Shown here piece by piece: positions 27,191 to 34,752 of a stretch of DNA of 64,000 nt; position 1 is the first letter of the stretch, and each line of letters begins with the position of its first letter. The notes below the pieces were generated by a model that saw only the letters and a program-made list of their open reading frames with translations, was not told the DNA's origin and made no database searches. The position numbers were made by a program, and so were the translations under genes. Source of the stretch: Phenylobacterium haematophilum (GTDB lineage: Bacteria; Pseudomonadota; Alphaproteobacteria; Caulobacterales; Caulobacteraceae); NCBI RefSeq assembly GCF_014196295.1, contig NZ_JACIDK010000007.1, positions 124,001 through 188,000 of the forward strand. The letters are read 5' to 3'.

Positions 27191-28035
27191 CCAAGGGACG
27201 CATCGCCTTCCAGGGCGAGCTCGGCGCCAACAGCCACGAGGCCTGCGTCGCGGCGTTTCCCGACATGGAGCCGGTGCCTCACGCCTCGTTCGAAGAGGCG
27301 TTCGATGCGGTGAAGCTTGGCGACTGCCAGCTGGGCATGATCCCGGTCGAGAACTCGATCGCCGGCCGCGTCGCCGACGTCCACCACCTGCTGCCGTCGT
27401 CGGGCCTGAAAATCATCGGCGAGCGGTTCAAGCCGATCCACTTCCAGCTGATGGTGAACCGCGGCGTGAAGCTGGAGGACGTCAAGACCGTCGCCTCCAT
27501 GCCGATCGCGCTGGGCCAATGCCGCAAGTCCCTGCGCCGCATGGGCCTTAAGACCGAGCCGGTGGGCGACACGGCGCTCGCCGCCAAGCTGCTGTCGGAG
27601 CATCCGGACCCCACGCGCGGCGCGGTCTCGCCAGCCCTGGCCGCCGAGCTCTACGGCCTCGACATCGTCGCCCGCGACATCGAGGACGAGCACAACAACA
27701 CCACGCGCTTCCTGGTGATGACGGCCGACAAAACGCCGCCGCCGCCGCCGTTCACGACCCCCTGCGTGACCAGCTTCATCTTCCGGGTCCGCAACCTTCC
27801 GGCCGCGCTCTACAAGGCGCTGGGCGGCTTTGCGACCAACGGCGTCAACATGACCAAGCTCGAGAGCTACATGGAGAACGGCGCCTTCACCGCGACCTTC
27901 TTCTACGCCGAGGTCGACGGCCGGCCGGAGGACCGCGGCCTGGCCCTGGCCTTCGACGAGCTGAAATTCTTCTCGGAACGCTTCGAGATCCTCGGCGTCT
28001 ATCCGGCCGACCCCTTCCGTTCGCGAGCCGGCTGA
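27187..28035 (+). CDS. pheA: Prephenate dehydratase
   Basis: 282 residues. Converts prephenate to phenylpyruvate in phenylalanine synthesis. Catalytic domain with IAFQGELGANSHEA, ENSIAGRV and the T-R-F motif (NNTTRFLVM); C-terminal ACT domain (TSFIFRVRNLPAALYKALGGFATNGVNMTKLES) for feedback by Phe. No chorismate mutase domain is fused, typical for alphaproteobacteria. Second gene of a kdsB-pheA-small gene operon with overlapping starts and stops. Confidence 0.96.
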   Translation: MTKGRIAFQGELGANSHEACVAAFPDMEPVPHASFEEAFDAVKLGDCQLGMIPVENSIAGRVADVHHLLPSSGLKIIGERFKPIHFQLMVNRGVKLEDVKTVASMPIALGQCRKSLRRMGLKTEPVGDTALAAKLLSEHPDPTRGAVSPALAAELYGLDIVARDIEDEHNNTTRFLVMTADKTPPPPPFTTPCVTSFIFRVRNLPAALYKALGGFATNGVNMTKLESYMENGAFTATFFYAEVDGRPEDRGLALAFDELKFFSERFEILGVYPADPFRSRAG

Positions 28036-28337
28036 TGAACGTTATCGAAATTGACGCCAGCCGCTGCTGGAACCGCAAGGAATTCGCCAGGCTGCTGCAG
28101 GAGACCATCCAGGCGCTGCCCGGCCATGGTTCCAGCGTCGAGGCCTTTGTGGACTCGATGGTGTTCGGCGCCATGAGCGAGCTGTCGCCGCCCTACCGGA
28201 TCGTCGTGCTCGGCGAGCTGCGCCCGGAGGTCCGCGCCTTCGCGGCCGATCTCTCCAACGCCATCGGCCAGGCGCGGCTTGAGCGCCGCACCCGCCGCGG
28301 CGACGACGTCGAGGTCAGCCTGAAGGTCGGGGCCTAG
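28035..28337 (+). CDS. Barstar-like small protein
   Basis: 100 residues. The pattern IEIDASRCWNRKEFARLLQET... HG...VEAFVDSMVFGAMSELSPPYRIVV resembles barstar-family ribonuclease-inhibitor-like proteins (IDGS...HGRN...DSM..G.....PPY), but no RNase gene is adjacent. ATG overlaps the pheA stop (TGATG), so it is the third gene of the operon. Function unknown; the barstar relation is by eye only. Confidence 0.65.
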   Translation: MNVIEIDASRCWNRKEFARLLQETIQALPGHGSSVEAFVDSMVFGAMSELSPPYRIVVLGELRPEVRAFAADLSNAIGQARLERRTRRGDDVEVSLKVGA

Positions 28338-28342
28338 AGCCT

Positions 28343-29272
28343 CTAGTCGGGGCTCTCCGCCCAGGTCTTCAGCAGTTGGTGGGCGATGGCCATCGGTCCC
28401 GGCGCGAAGGTGCCTTCGACCTTGCCGGCCAGCACGTCGCGGGCCTCGGCCTTGGTGAACCAACGCACTTCCGAGAGCTCGGTCTGGTCGGGGGTCGCCT
28501 CGTCGCTGGCGACCTGAGCGATCAGGCCGATCATCAGCGACGACGGATAGGGCCAGGGCTGGGTCGAGTGGTACTCGACCGAGAGCGTCTTCAGGCCGGC
28601 CTCTTCCTCGAGTTCGCGGGCGCAGGCCTCCTCGATGGACTCGCCGGGCTCCAGGAAGCCGGCGAGGGCCGAGAACATCCCCTTGGGCCAGATCTCCTGA
28701 CGGCCGAGCATGCAGCGGTCGCCGTGCACGGCCAGCATGATCACCACCGGGTCGGTGCGCGGGAAATGCTCGGCCTTGCAGGCCGGGCATGCGCGCTTCC
28801 AGCCGCCGTCGACCACGTCGGTGTGTTCGCCGCAGGACGAGCAATGCCGGTGACGCCGCCGCCATTCGAACATCGACTTGGCGGTGGCCATGATCGCCGC
28901 GTCCGTGGCCGGAAGGCGCAGGGCCATGGCCCGCAGGTCCTCGAATCGCCCCATCCCGGCCAGCGGGCCGTCGGCGGGGTCGTGGCCGCCCTCCAGGTCG
29001 ACGGCGAAGACTGCGGTTTCCTGCCAGAGGCCCATGAACAGCAGGCGTTCGGCCCCGCCCGACAGGTCCTCGGCCATGCGCGAGGGCAGATAGGCGATCT
29101 GCACCCCGCCGTCCGGCGAGGCCTCGACGAACGGCTGGCCGTTCCAGAGCGCGATGGCCAGGGAGTCCGGGGCCAGAAGTTTTTCGGTGAGCCAGGAAAC
29201 GTCGCCGCGCCTTTCGCTGGCGCGGTTCAGCGGGTTGCCGGCGAAGGTGTTTTGATGGGGTGAAAGCGGCAT
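28343..29272 (-). CDS. nudC: NAD(+) diphosphatase (NADH pyrophosphatase, RNA de-NADding)
   Basis: 309 residues. Hydrolyses NAD(H) and removes NAD caps from RNA. N-terminal domain, then a zinc ribbon with four Cys (HCSSCGEHTD...RACPACK) and the Nudix box GFLEPGESIEEACARELEEEAGL, followed by the NudC SQPWPYPSS-type motif (here TQPWPYPSSLM). ATG 29272 (MPLSPHQNTF) is used; longer upstream frames run through the SRP RNA. Divergent from ffs and dnaX. Confidence 0.93.
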   Translation of the reverse strand: MPLSPHQNTFAGNPLNRASERRGDVSWLTEKLLAPDSLAIALWNGQPFVEASPDGGVQIAYLPSRMAEDLSGGAERLLFMGLWQETAVFAVDLEGGHDPADGPLAGMGRFEDLRAMALRLPATDAAIMATAKSMFEWRRRHRHCSSCGEHTDVVDGGWKRACPACKAEHFPRTDPVVIMLAVHGDRCMLGRQEIWPKGMFSALAGFLEPGESIEEACARELEEEAGLKTLSVEYHSTQPWPYPSSLMIGLIAQVASDEATPDQTELSEVRWFTKAEARDVLAGKVEGTFAPGPMAIAHQLLKTWAESPD

Positions 29273-29327
29273 GTGCGGAGTTGTAGCTGCGCTGGCGCTT
29301 GCGCGCGAGCGCCAAGGTCGCGATATA

Positions 29328-29433
29328 GGGGGCGGAGATCGGCGACGGGCGGACGCCTCGCCAACCTGGTCAGGTCCGGAAGGAAGCAGCCACAACGAGT
29401 TTCGCTCCGGGTCGTCGTTCGGTCTCCACCCAG
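29328..29433 (+). ncRNA. ffs: Signal recognition particle RNA (4.5S type)
   Basis: Contains the conserved SRP domain IV: GGTCAGGTCCGGAAGGAAGC at about 29368-29388. Flanks pair as a long hairpin (GGCGGAGATCGGCGACG near 29331 with CGTCGTTCGGTCTCCACC near 29413). It guides inner-membrane proteins with Ffh. Its place just before dnaX is common in alphaproteobacteria. Ends are approximate. Confidence 0.93.
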
Positions 29434-29468
29434 CCCCACAAGGCTCAAGCCTCCATCCTCGGGCGCCA

Positions 29469-31262
29469 ATGGCAGAAGACGACGAACCCGAGATCCTAGA
29501 GCGCGACCCCAATACGAGCGACATGTTCGGCGCGCCCGCGCCGCCGCCGCCTGCGCCCCCGGCTGAGGAATCGGCCGCCTACACCGTCATCGCCCGGAAG
29601 TACCGCCCGAGGACCTTCGACGACCTCTATGGCCAAGAAGCGATGGTGCGCACGCTGCGCAACGCCTTCGCCAGCGGCCGGATCGCCCACGCCTTCATGC
29701 TGACCGGGGTTCGCGGGGTCGGGAAGACCACCACTGCGCGCCTGTTGGCCCGCGCCCTCAACTACGACACGGACGCCGTCCACGAGCCCAGCCTCGACCT
29801 GCGCGAGGAGGGCCGGCACTGCCGCGCCATCATCGAAGGCCGGCACATGGATGTGCTTGAACTCGACGCCGCCAGCCGCACCGGCGTCAACGACATGCGC
29901 GAGCTGCTGGACGGCGTGCGCTACGCGCCTGTCGAGGCCCGCTACAAGGTCTACATCATCGACGAGGTGCACATGCTCTCGACAGGGGCGTTCAACGCGC
30001 TCCTGAAGACCCTCGAGGAGCCGCCGCCCCACGCCAAGTTCATCTTCGCGACAACCGAGATCCGCAAGGTGCCGGTGACCATCCTGTCGCGCTGCCAGCG
30101 CTTCGACCTGCGCCGCGTCGAGCCGGACGTGATCGTGAAGAACCTCGAGATGATCGCCGAGAAGGAAGGCGCACGGGTCGAGGCCGAAGGCATGCTGCTG
30201 ATCGCGCGCGCGGCCGAGGGCTCGATGCGCGACGCCCAGTCGATGCTGGACCAGGCGATCGTCCAGGCCGAGGCCGGCCAGACCGTCGCCGCGGCCTCGA
30301 TCCGCGACATGCTGGGTCTGGCCGACCGCGCCCAGACCATCAGCCTGTTCGAGCAGGTCATGCGCGGCCAGGCTGGGCCGGCGGTCGAGACCTTCCGCGG
30401 GCTCTATAACTTCGGCGCCGAGCCGGGCCAGGTGATGCTGGACCTGATGGACCACACCCACGGCGCTTCGGTCGCCAAGGCGATCGGCCCCCAGGCCCTG
30501 ACCCTGCCCAAGGAGCAGGCCGCGCGGCTGGCGGCGGTCGGCGCCTCGGTTTCGGCCGGCAATCTCTCGCGCATCTGGCAGATGCTGTTGAAGGCTCACG
30601 AGGAGGTGCGCCGCGCCCCGGACGCGGCCGCGGCCTGCGACATGGCGCTGATCCGCCTGGCCTATGCGGCCGACCTGCCCGGCCCGGAGGAGGCGCTCAA
30701 GCGCTTGGCGGCCGGCGACCAGCTCCCGAGCGGACCAGCGCCCGGCGGCGGAGGAGGCGGTGGTGTCGCGGCCATGGGCGGTGGCGGCGGGGTGACCGCC
30801 CAGGCGCGGGTGATGGCCGCGCCGCAGGAGCAGGCCGACGCCGTCCCGACCCTGAATTCGTTCGCCGACGTGCTGAACTTGATCAAGGCGAAGCGCGACA
30901 TCGTCCTGCAGCTCGACGTCGAGCGCTTCGTGCGCCCGATCAGCTTCCGCCAGGGGGCGATCGAGTACGAACCCGTGCCCGGCGCGCCGAACAACCTCGC
31001 CCAGCGCCTGGTGGCCCGGCTGAAGGAATGGACCGGCCAGCCCTGGCTGATCGCCGCGCGCGGCGGCGGCGGAACCGAGAGCGCCTGGGAGCGGCAGAAG
31101 CGCGAGGCGTTGGAAGTCCGCGCCGAGATCGAAGCCGATCCCTTCGTGATGTCGGTGATGCAGGCCTTCCCGGGAACTGAAATCGTCGGCGTGCGCAACC
31201 TGCCGCAGCCCGATGTCGCGCCGCCGATCGAAGGCGCGGAAGACGACGAAGACGAAGAGTGA
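29469..31262 (+). CDS. dnaX: DNA polymerase III tau subunit
   Basis: 597 residues; clamp-loader ATPase. Walker A GVRGVGKTTTAR, Walker B YIIDEVHML, sensor 1 FIFATTE and SRC arginine finger (ILSRCQRFDL). The zinc module normally has four Cys after the Walker A helix; here LNYDTDAVHEPSLDLREEGRHC keeps one, so no zinc is expected. After domain III comes a run of seven Gly (residues 426-432) and another of five (437-441). In Caulobacter a glycine-rich region here makes ClpXP stop and leave a gamma-like fragment, replacing frameshifting; no A-rich slippery site is visible. First gene of dnaX-ybaB. Confidence 0.95.
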   Translation: MAEDDEPEILERDPNTSDMFGAPAPPPPAPPAEESAAYTVIARKYRPRTFDDLYGQEAMVRTLRNAFASGRIAHAFMLTGVRGVGKTTTARLLARALNYDTDAVHEPSLDLREEGRHCRAIIEGRHMDVLELDAASRTGVNDMRELLDGVRYAPVEARYKVYIIDEVHMLSTGAFNALLKTLEEPPPHAKFIFATTEIRKVPVTILSRCQRFDLRRVEPDVIVKNLEMIAEKEGARVEAEGMLLIARAAEGSMRDAQSMLDQAIVQAEAGQTVAAASIRDMLGLADRAQTISLFEQVMRGQAGPAVETFRGLYNFGAEPGQVMLDLMDHTHGASVAKAIGPQALTLPKEQAARLAAVGASVSAGNLSRIWQMLLKAHEEVRRAPDAAAACDMALIRLAYAADLPGPEEALKRLAAGDQLPSGPAPGGGGGGGVAAMGGGGGVTAQARVMAAPQEQADAVPTLNSFADVLNLIKAKRDIVLQLDVERFVRPISFRQGAIEYEPVPGAPNNLAQRLVARLKEWTGQPWLIAARGGGGTESAWERQKREALEVRAEIEADPFVMSVMQAFPGTEIVGVRNLPQPDVAPPIEGAEDDEDEE

Positions 31263-31269
31263 GATTGCC

Positions 31270-31596
31270 ATGAAAGACCTCGGCTCCATCATGAAGCAGG
31301 CCCAGGCCATGCAGCAGAAGCTGGCCGACGCTCAGGCGCGCATCGCCGAAATCGTCGTCGAAGGCACTTCCGGCGGCGGCATGGTCAAGATGACCCTGAA
31401 GGGCACGGGCGAGATGGCCGGCGTCGAACTCGATGAGAGCCTGCTGGCCCCCGGCGAGGGCGAAGTGATCTCGGACCTGATCGTGGCCGCCCACGCCGAC
31501 GCCAAGCGCAAGCTCGACGCGCAGCAGTCCGAGCTGATGCGCGAGGCCGCCGGCCCGCTGGCGGCCATGGGCCTGCCGGGCATGCCGAAGTTCTAG
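31270..31596 (+). CDS. YbaB/EbfC nucleoid-associated protein
   Basis: 108 residues, typical YbaB: MKDLGSIMKQAQAMQQKLADAQ helix, EGTSGGGMVKMTLKG strand region, VELDESLL, then a long C-terminal helix. Binds DNA as a dimer. Starts 7 bp after dnaX, the conserved dnaX-ybaB-recR order, here interrupted before recR by an opposite-strand acetyltransferase gene. Confidence 0.94.
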   Translation: MKDLGSIMKQAQAMQQKLADAQARIAEIVVEGTSGGGMVKMTLKGTGEMAGVELDESLLAPGEGEVISDLIVAAHADAKRKLDAQQSELMREAAGPLAAMGLPGMPKF

Positions 31597-32111
31597 AGCC
31601 GCAGCTCCAGGCGGCTCACCTGGTTGGCGCGGTCTTCCAGCTCCTGCACGCTGGTCCCGACCTCGACGAAGCCCTGACGAATCCAGAAGCGGTGGGCCGC
31701 CGGGTTCTGTTCCTGGACGATCAGCCGGATCGTCCAGCCGCCCTTAGCGACAATCCAATCGCGAAGCGCCGCGACGATGGCCGCGCCCAGTCCCTGCGCC
31801 CGGGCCTCGGGCGCGACCACCAGCAGCCCCAGATACCAGGCGTGCGGATCGGGGAAGTCCCGCAGCAGATCGATCGCCGCGGTCAGCCCCTGGTCGGTCC
31901 AGAACCCGATCACCAGCTTGTCGCGCAGGGCGTGATCGGGCGGGACCTCGACAAGCAGGTCGGCGGCCGCGTGCGCATGCGGCGGCGAACCGGTGACCAA
32001 GACCTCGAAGTCGGCGCAGCGTTCCAGCAGCTCCTGCAACTCGGGCACGGCGCTGCCGGAGATCAGCGCTACCTGGGCGCCCTCGACCTGCGGAAGATCA
32101 GAAATGACCAT
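31593..32111 (-). CDS. GNAT family N-acetyltransferase
   Basis: 172 residues. Acetyl-CoA-binding motif LLVVAPEARAQGLGAAIVAAL (V-x-P-x3-x-Q-G-x-G), followed by NPAAHRFWIRQGF, both typical GNAT features. Substrate unknown. ATG 32111 has GAGGGGAG upstream; an in-frame ATG at 32132 lies before that site and is less likely. Its stop overlaps the ybaB stop by 4 bases; it sits between ybaB and recR on the other strand, an apparent insertion into a conserved cluster. Confidence 0.85.
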   Translation of the reverse strand: MVISDLPQVEGAQVALISGSAVPELQELLERCADFEVLVTGSPPHAHAAADLLVEVPPDHALRDKLVIGFWTDQGLTAAIDLLRDFPDPHAWYLGLLVVAPEARAQGLGAAIVAALRDWIVAKGGWTIRLIVQEQNPAAHRFWIRQGFVEVGTSVQELEDRANQVSRLELRL

Positions 32112-32228
32112 GGCGAGCGCTCCCCTCGACATCTAGATGGGTAGTCCCGACAATCTGCATCATTACGCCGCCGCTGAATCGTCGACAGGGTGGCGCACCC
32201 CGAACCTCTCGCCTAGCCAGGAGCTGAC

Positions 32229-32831
32229 TTGGCCGCCTCCGCCGGACCTGAAATCGAGCGTTTGATCTCGCTGCTCTCGAAGCTTCCGGGCCTGGGGCCG
32301 CGGTCGGCGCGGCGGGCGGCCCTGGCGCTGCTGAAGCGGCGCGAGCAACTGCTGGCGCCGTTGTCGGAGGCGCTGTCGACGGCGGCTGAGCGGGTGAAGA
32401 CCTGCAGCGTCTGCGGATCGCTCGACACGCAGGATCCCTGCGCGATCTGCACCGATCCCCAGCGCGACGGCGCGCTGATCTGCGTGGTCGAGGAGGTCGG
32501 GGCGCTGTGGGCCATGGAGCGGGCCTCCGCCTTCCGCGGCCGTTACCACGTGCTCGGCGGCCTGCTGTCGGCGCTGGACGGGATCGGGCCGGAGGCGCTG
32601 CGCATCGGGCCGCTGGTGGCGCGGGCGAGCGATCCGGGCGTGCGCGAGGTCGTCTTGGCGCTGCCTGCGACGGTCGATGGCCAGACTACGGCCCATTATC
32701 TGGCCGAGCGGCTGGAAGGCGCGGGGGTCAGCGTCACCATGCTGGCGCGGGGGGTGCCGGTGGGCGGCGAACTCGATTGGCTCGACGACGGCACGATCAA
32801 CCAGGCCATGCGCGCGCGGCGACCGGCCTAG
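32229..32831 (+). CDS. recR: Recombination mediator RecR
   Basis: 200 residues. RecFOR pathway ring protein that loads RecA at gaps. Helix-hairpin-helix ([17 protein letters not shown]), a C4 zinc finger ([16 protein letters not shown]), a Toprim domain (ICVVEE...) and the C-terminal Walker-like [16 protein letters not shown] start at 32229 preceded by a strong AGGAG site, so the rare start codon is well supported. Confidence 0.95.
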   Translation: MAASAGPEIERLISLLSKLPGLGPRSARRAALALLKRREQLLAPLSEALSTAAERVKTCSVCGSLDTQDPCAICTDPQRDGALICVVEEVGALWAMERASAFRGRYHVLGGLLSALDGIGPEALRIGPLVARASDPGVREVVLALPATVDGQTTAHYLAERLEGAGVSVTMLARGVPVGGELDWLDDGTINQAMRARRPA

Positions 32832-32834
32832 GCG

Positions 32835-33746
32835 CTACTTCAGGCCGGACCAGTCCATGGCGCCGAGCGCGGCGATCACCTCACCGAGGTCGGCCTGCAG
32901 GCGCCTGAAGCCCTTGGTCGGCTCCAAAGTCCCCTCGTTAAGATAGATGCCGCGGTTGATCTCGATCTGGAGGGCGTGAGTGCGCCGGTTCGGGCGGCCA
33001 TAGTGCTCGGTGGTGTAGCCGCCGGCATAGGGCGCGTTGCGGGCCACCTTGTAGCCGCGCGCCTCGAGCTCCTGTTCGACTTTCTGCGTCACTAGGCTGG
33101 CGCAGGAAGCGCCGAAGCGGTCGCCCAGCACCATGTCGCACGGCCCATCGCGGGATCCGGCCCTTGCGGCGGCGGCCGGCATCGAATGCCAGTCGATCAG
33201 GACCGCATAGCCATGCGCGGCGTGCGCCTCGCCCAACAGCCGCGCCAGCGCCTGGTGATAAGGCCCGTGCACGCCTTCGATCCGGCGGCGAGCCTCGTCG
33301 AAGGTCAGCTTGCGGGTGTAGATTTCCTGGCCCTCGGACACCACGCGGGCGATCGCGCCGAGGCCGGCGGCGACGCGGGCGGTGCGGGCGCGGGCGAAGT
33401 CCGGCAACTCGTCGGCGAACATCGCCTGGTCGAGCTCGAACGCCTCCCGGTTCACGTCGATGTAGGCCCGCGCCAGATTGGCGCAGATCAGCGCCGCGCC
33501 CTGGCTCGGACCGGAGCCGATCAGCTCGTCGACGAAGGCGTCCTCCGAGCGACGGATGGCCAGGGCGTCGAGCGCGGCGGCGGCCATCATGTCGTCAGGA
33601 TAGAGCCGGCCGGAATGGGGCGAGGCGAACACCAGCGGGGTGGGCGCGGGCGCGCCGTCGGGCGCCGCGCGGCGCACCTCGAAGGGCGCGAGCGCCGGCG
33701 CGGGACAGTCGGCGGCGAGGGGCTCCCAGGCGTTCATCGCCGCCAT
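32835..33746 (-). CDS. N-formylglutamate amidohydrolase
   Basis: About 303 residues. Hydrolyses N-formyl-glutamate to glutamate and formate, the last step of one histidine-degradation route; homologues may act on other formyl amino acids. Motifs FASPHSGRLYP, RRSEDAFVDEL, NREAFELD, IDWHSMP and ALQIEINRGIYL match the family. Start ATG 33746 or 33737 (MAAMNAW); no strong ribosome-binding site helps decide. Divergent from cpdR, a neighbour pairing I recall from Caulobacter. Confidence 0.9.
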   Translation of the reverse strand: MAAMNAWEPLAADCPAPALAPFEVRRAAPDGAPAPTPLVFASPHSGRLYPDDMMAAAALDALAIRRSEDAFVDELIGSGPSQGAALICANLARAYIDVNREAFELDQAMFADELPDFARARTARVAAGLGAIARVVSEGQEIYTRKLTFDEARRRIEGVHGPYHQALARLLGEAHAAHGYAVLIDWHSMPAAAARAGSRDGPCDMVLGDRFGASCASLVTQKVEQELEARGYKVARNAPYAGGYTTEHYGRPNRRTHALQIEINRGIYLNEGTLEPTKGFRRLQADLGEVIAALGAMDWSGLK

Positions 33747-33861
33747 ATGACGGTGCGTCTTCACGTGGGTCAAACAGATCGCACGTCGCCGCCGGTTCAT
33801 CGGCGATTTACGTCTCCGCGGCTAATGTGGAGCCTTACGACTACGCACCTGCGAGCTGTCC

Positions 33862-34221
33862 ATGCCCCGAATTCTCCTCGCCGAAGACGACGACTCGCTG
33901 CGCGGCTTCCTGTCCCGCGCGCTGGAACGGGCGGGCTATGATGTCACCTCCTGCGCCGATGGCGAGGAAGCGGCCGCCGTGCTCGATCAGGACTGGGATC
34001 TGCTGCTCACCGACATCGTGATGCCCGGCATGGACGGGATCGAGGTGGCGCGCCTTGCCGCGGCCCGCCATCCGGGGCTGCGCATCATGTTCATCACCGG
34101 TTTCGCCGCGGTCGCCTTGGCCGCGGGCGAGAGCGCGCCTCCCGGCGCGAAGGTGCTCTCCAAGCCTATCCACCTGCGCGAGATCGTCTCCGAGGTCGAG
34201 CGGATGATGGCCGCCGCATAA
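33862..34221 (+). CDS. cpdR: Single-domain response regulator CpdR
   Basis: 119-residue receiver domain alone: acidic pocket EDDD (8-11), phospho-acceptor D51 (LLLTDIVMPGMDG), conserved FITGFAAVAL and LSKPIHL. Closely like Caulobacter CpdR, whose unphosphorylated form primes ClpXP for degradation of cell-cycle substrates and is itself degraded through C-terminal Ala-Ala; this protein ends Ala-Ala-Ala. Phosphorylated through CckA-ChpT in Caulobacter. Start ATG 33862. Confidence 0.92.
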   Translation: MPRILLAEDDDSLRGFLSRALERAGYDVTSCADGEEAAAVLDQDWDLLLTDIVMPGMDGIEVARLAAARHPGLRIMFITGFAAVALAAGESAPPGAKVLSKPIHLREIVSEVERMMAAA

Positions 34222-34312
34222 GGCTGTGAAAATGCGGTCGAGAGTGCTTGCGCAAGCCGGTCCTCGCCGCTATACCGCCGCCTCCCGTTCCCGAAAGGGA
34301 GCCGACTGGTTC

Positions 34313-34387
34313 GGACGTGTAGCTCAGCGGGAGAGCACCTCGTTGACATCGAGGGGGTCACAGGTTCAATCCCTGTCACGTCCACCA
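34313..34387 (+). tRNA. tRNA-Val (anticodon GAC)
   Basis: 75 nt cloverleaf with encoded CCA: acceptor GGACGTG/CACGTCC, D stem GCTC/GAGC, anticodon stem CCTCG/CGAGG around TTGACAT (anticodon GAC), T stem ACAGG/CCTGT with TTCAATC loop. All stems pair. Confidence 0.97.
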
Positions 34388-34752
34388 TCCTCCTCACAAG
34401 CAGGTTCCACGCCCTTGCAGCCCAGACTCTGCGCGCGAACGGCTGTGGGCCTTCAAAGCCGGTAGACCGCCCGCAGGCCCAGACTGTCAGCCCCGTCGTC
34501 GGTGTCGCACGCGGCCTTGGGGCGCAGATCTGCTTGCCCGGATGACGCAGCGTTAGGGGTGTTGTTTTGATCGGCTGGGTCAAAAAGCCTTGCCGAACAA
34601 CGGTGTTGCGATTTGAACGCAGTTCGAATGCATTATTTCGGTTCTGCAAAATTCACCTAGCGCGGCGGCGTCGAACTCGCATCTCATCCTCCTACCCACG
34701 GGCGACCATCGCGTCAGATCGAAACCGGCGTCCGTCGAGGGGGAGGAAAATG
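34388..34752. other. Intergenic region after tRNA-Val; possible gene remnant
   Basis: 365 bp. On the minus strand, stop at 34453-34455, one frame reads ...ACDTDDGADSLGLRAVYRL, which looks like the last strand of a beta-barrel protein, but no upstream gene body exists. The right half is AT-richer and carries the leader of the first TonB-dependent receptor, ending in GAGGGGGAGGAAA. Confidence 0.45.

Noticed and set aside
30700..30900. Programmed frameshift in dnaX
   Set aside because: No A-AAA-AAG-type slippery run near the glycine-rich region; proteolysis fits better.
34313..34387. Genomic island integrated at tRNA-Val
   Set aside because: No integrase and no duplicated tRNA 3' end visible downstream; the receptor genes have ordinary composition.
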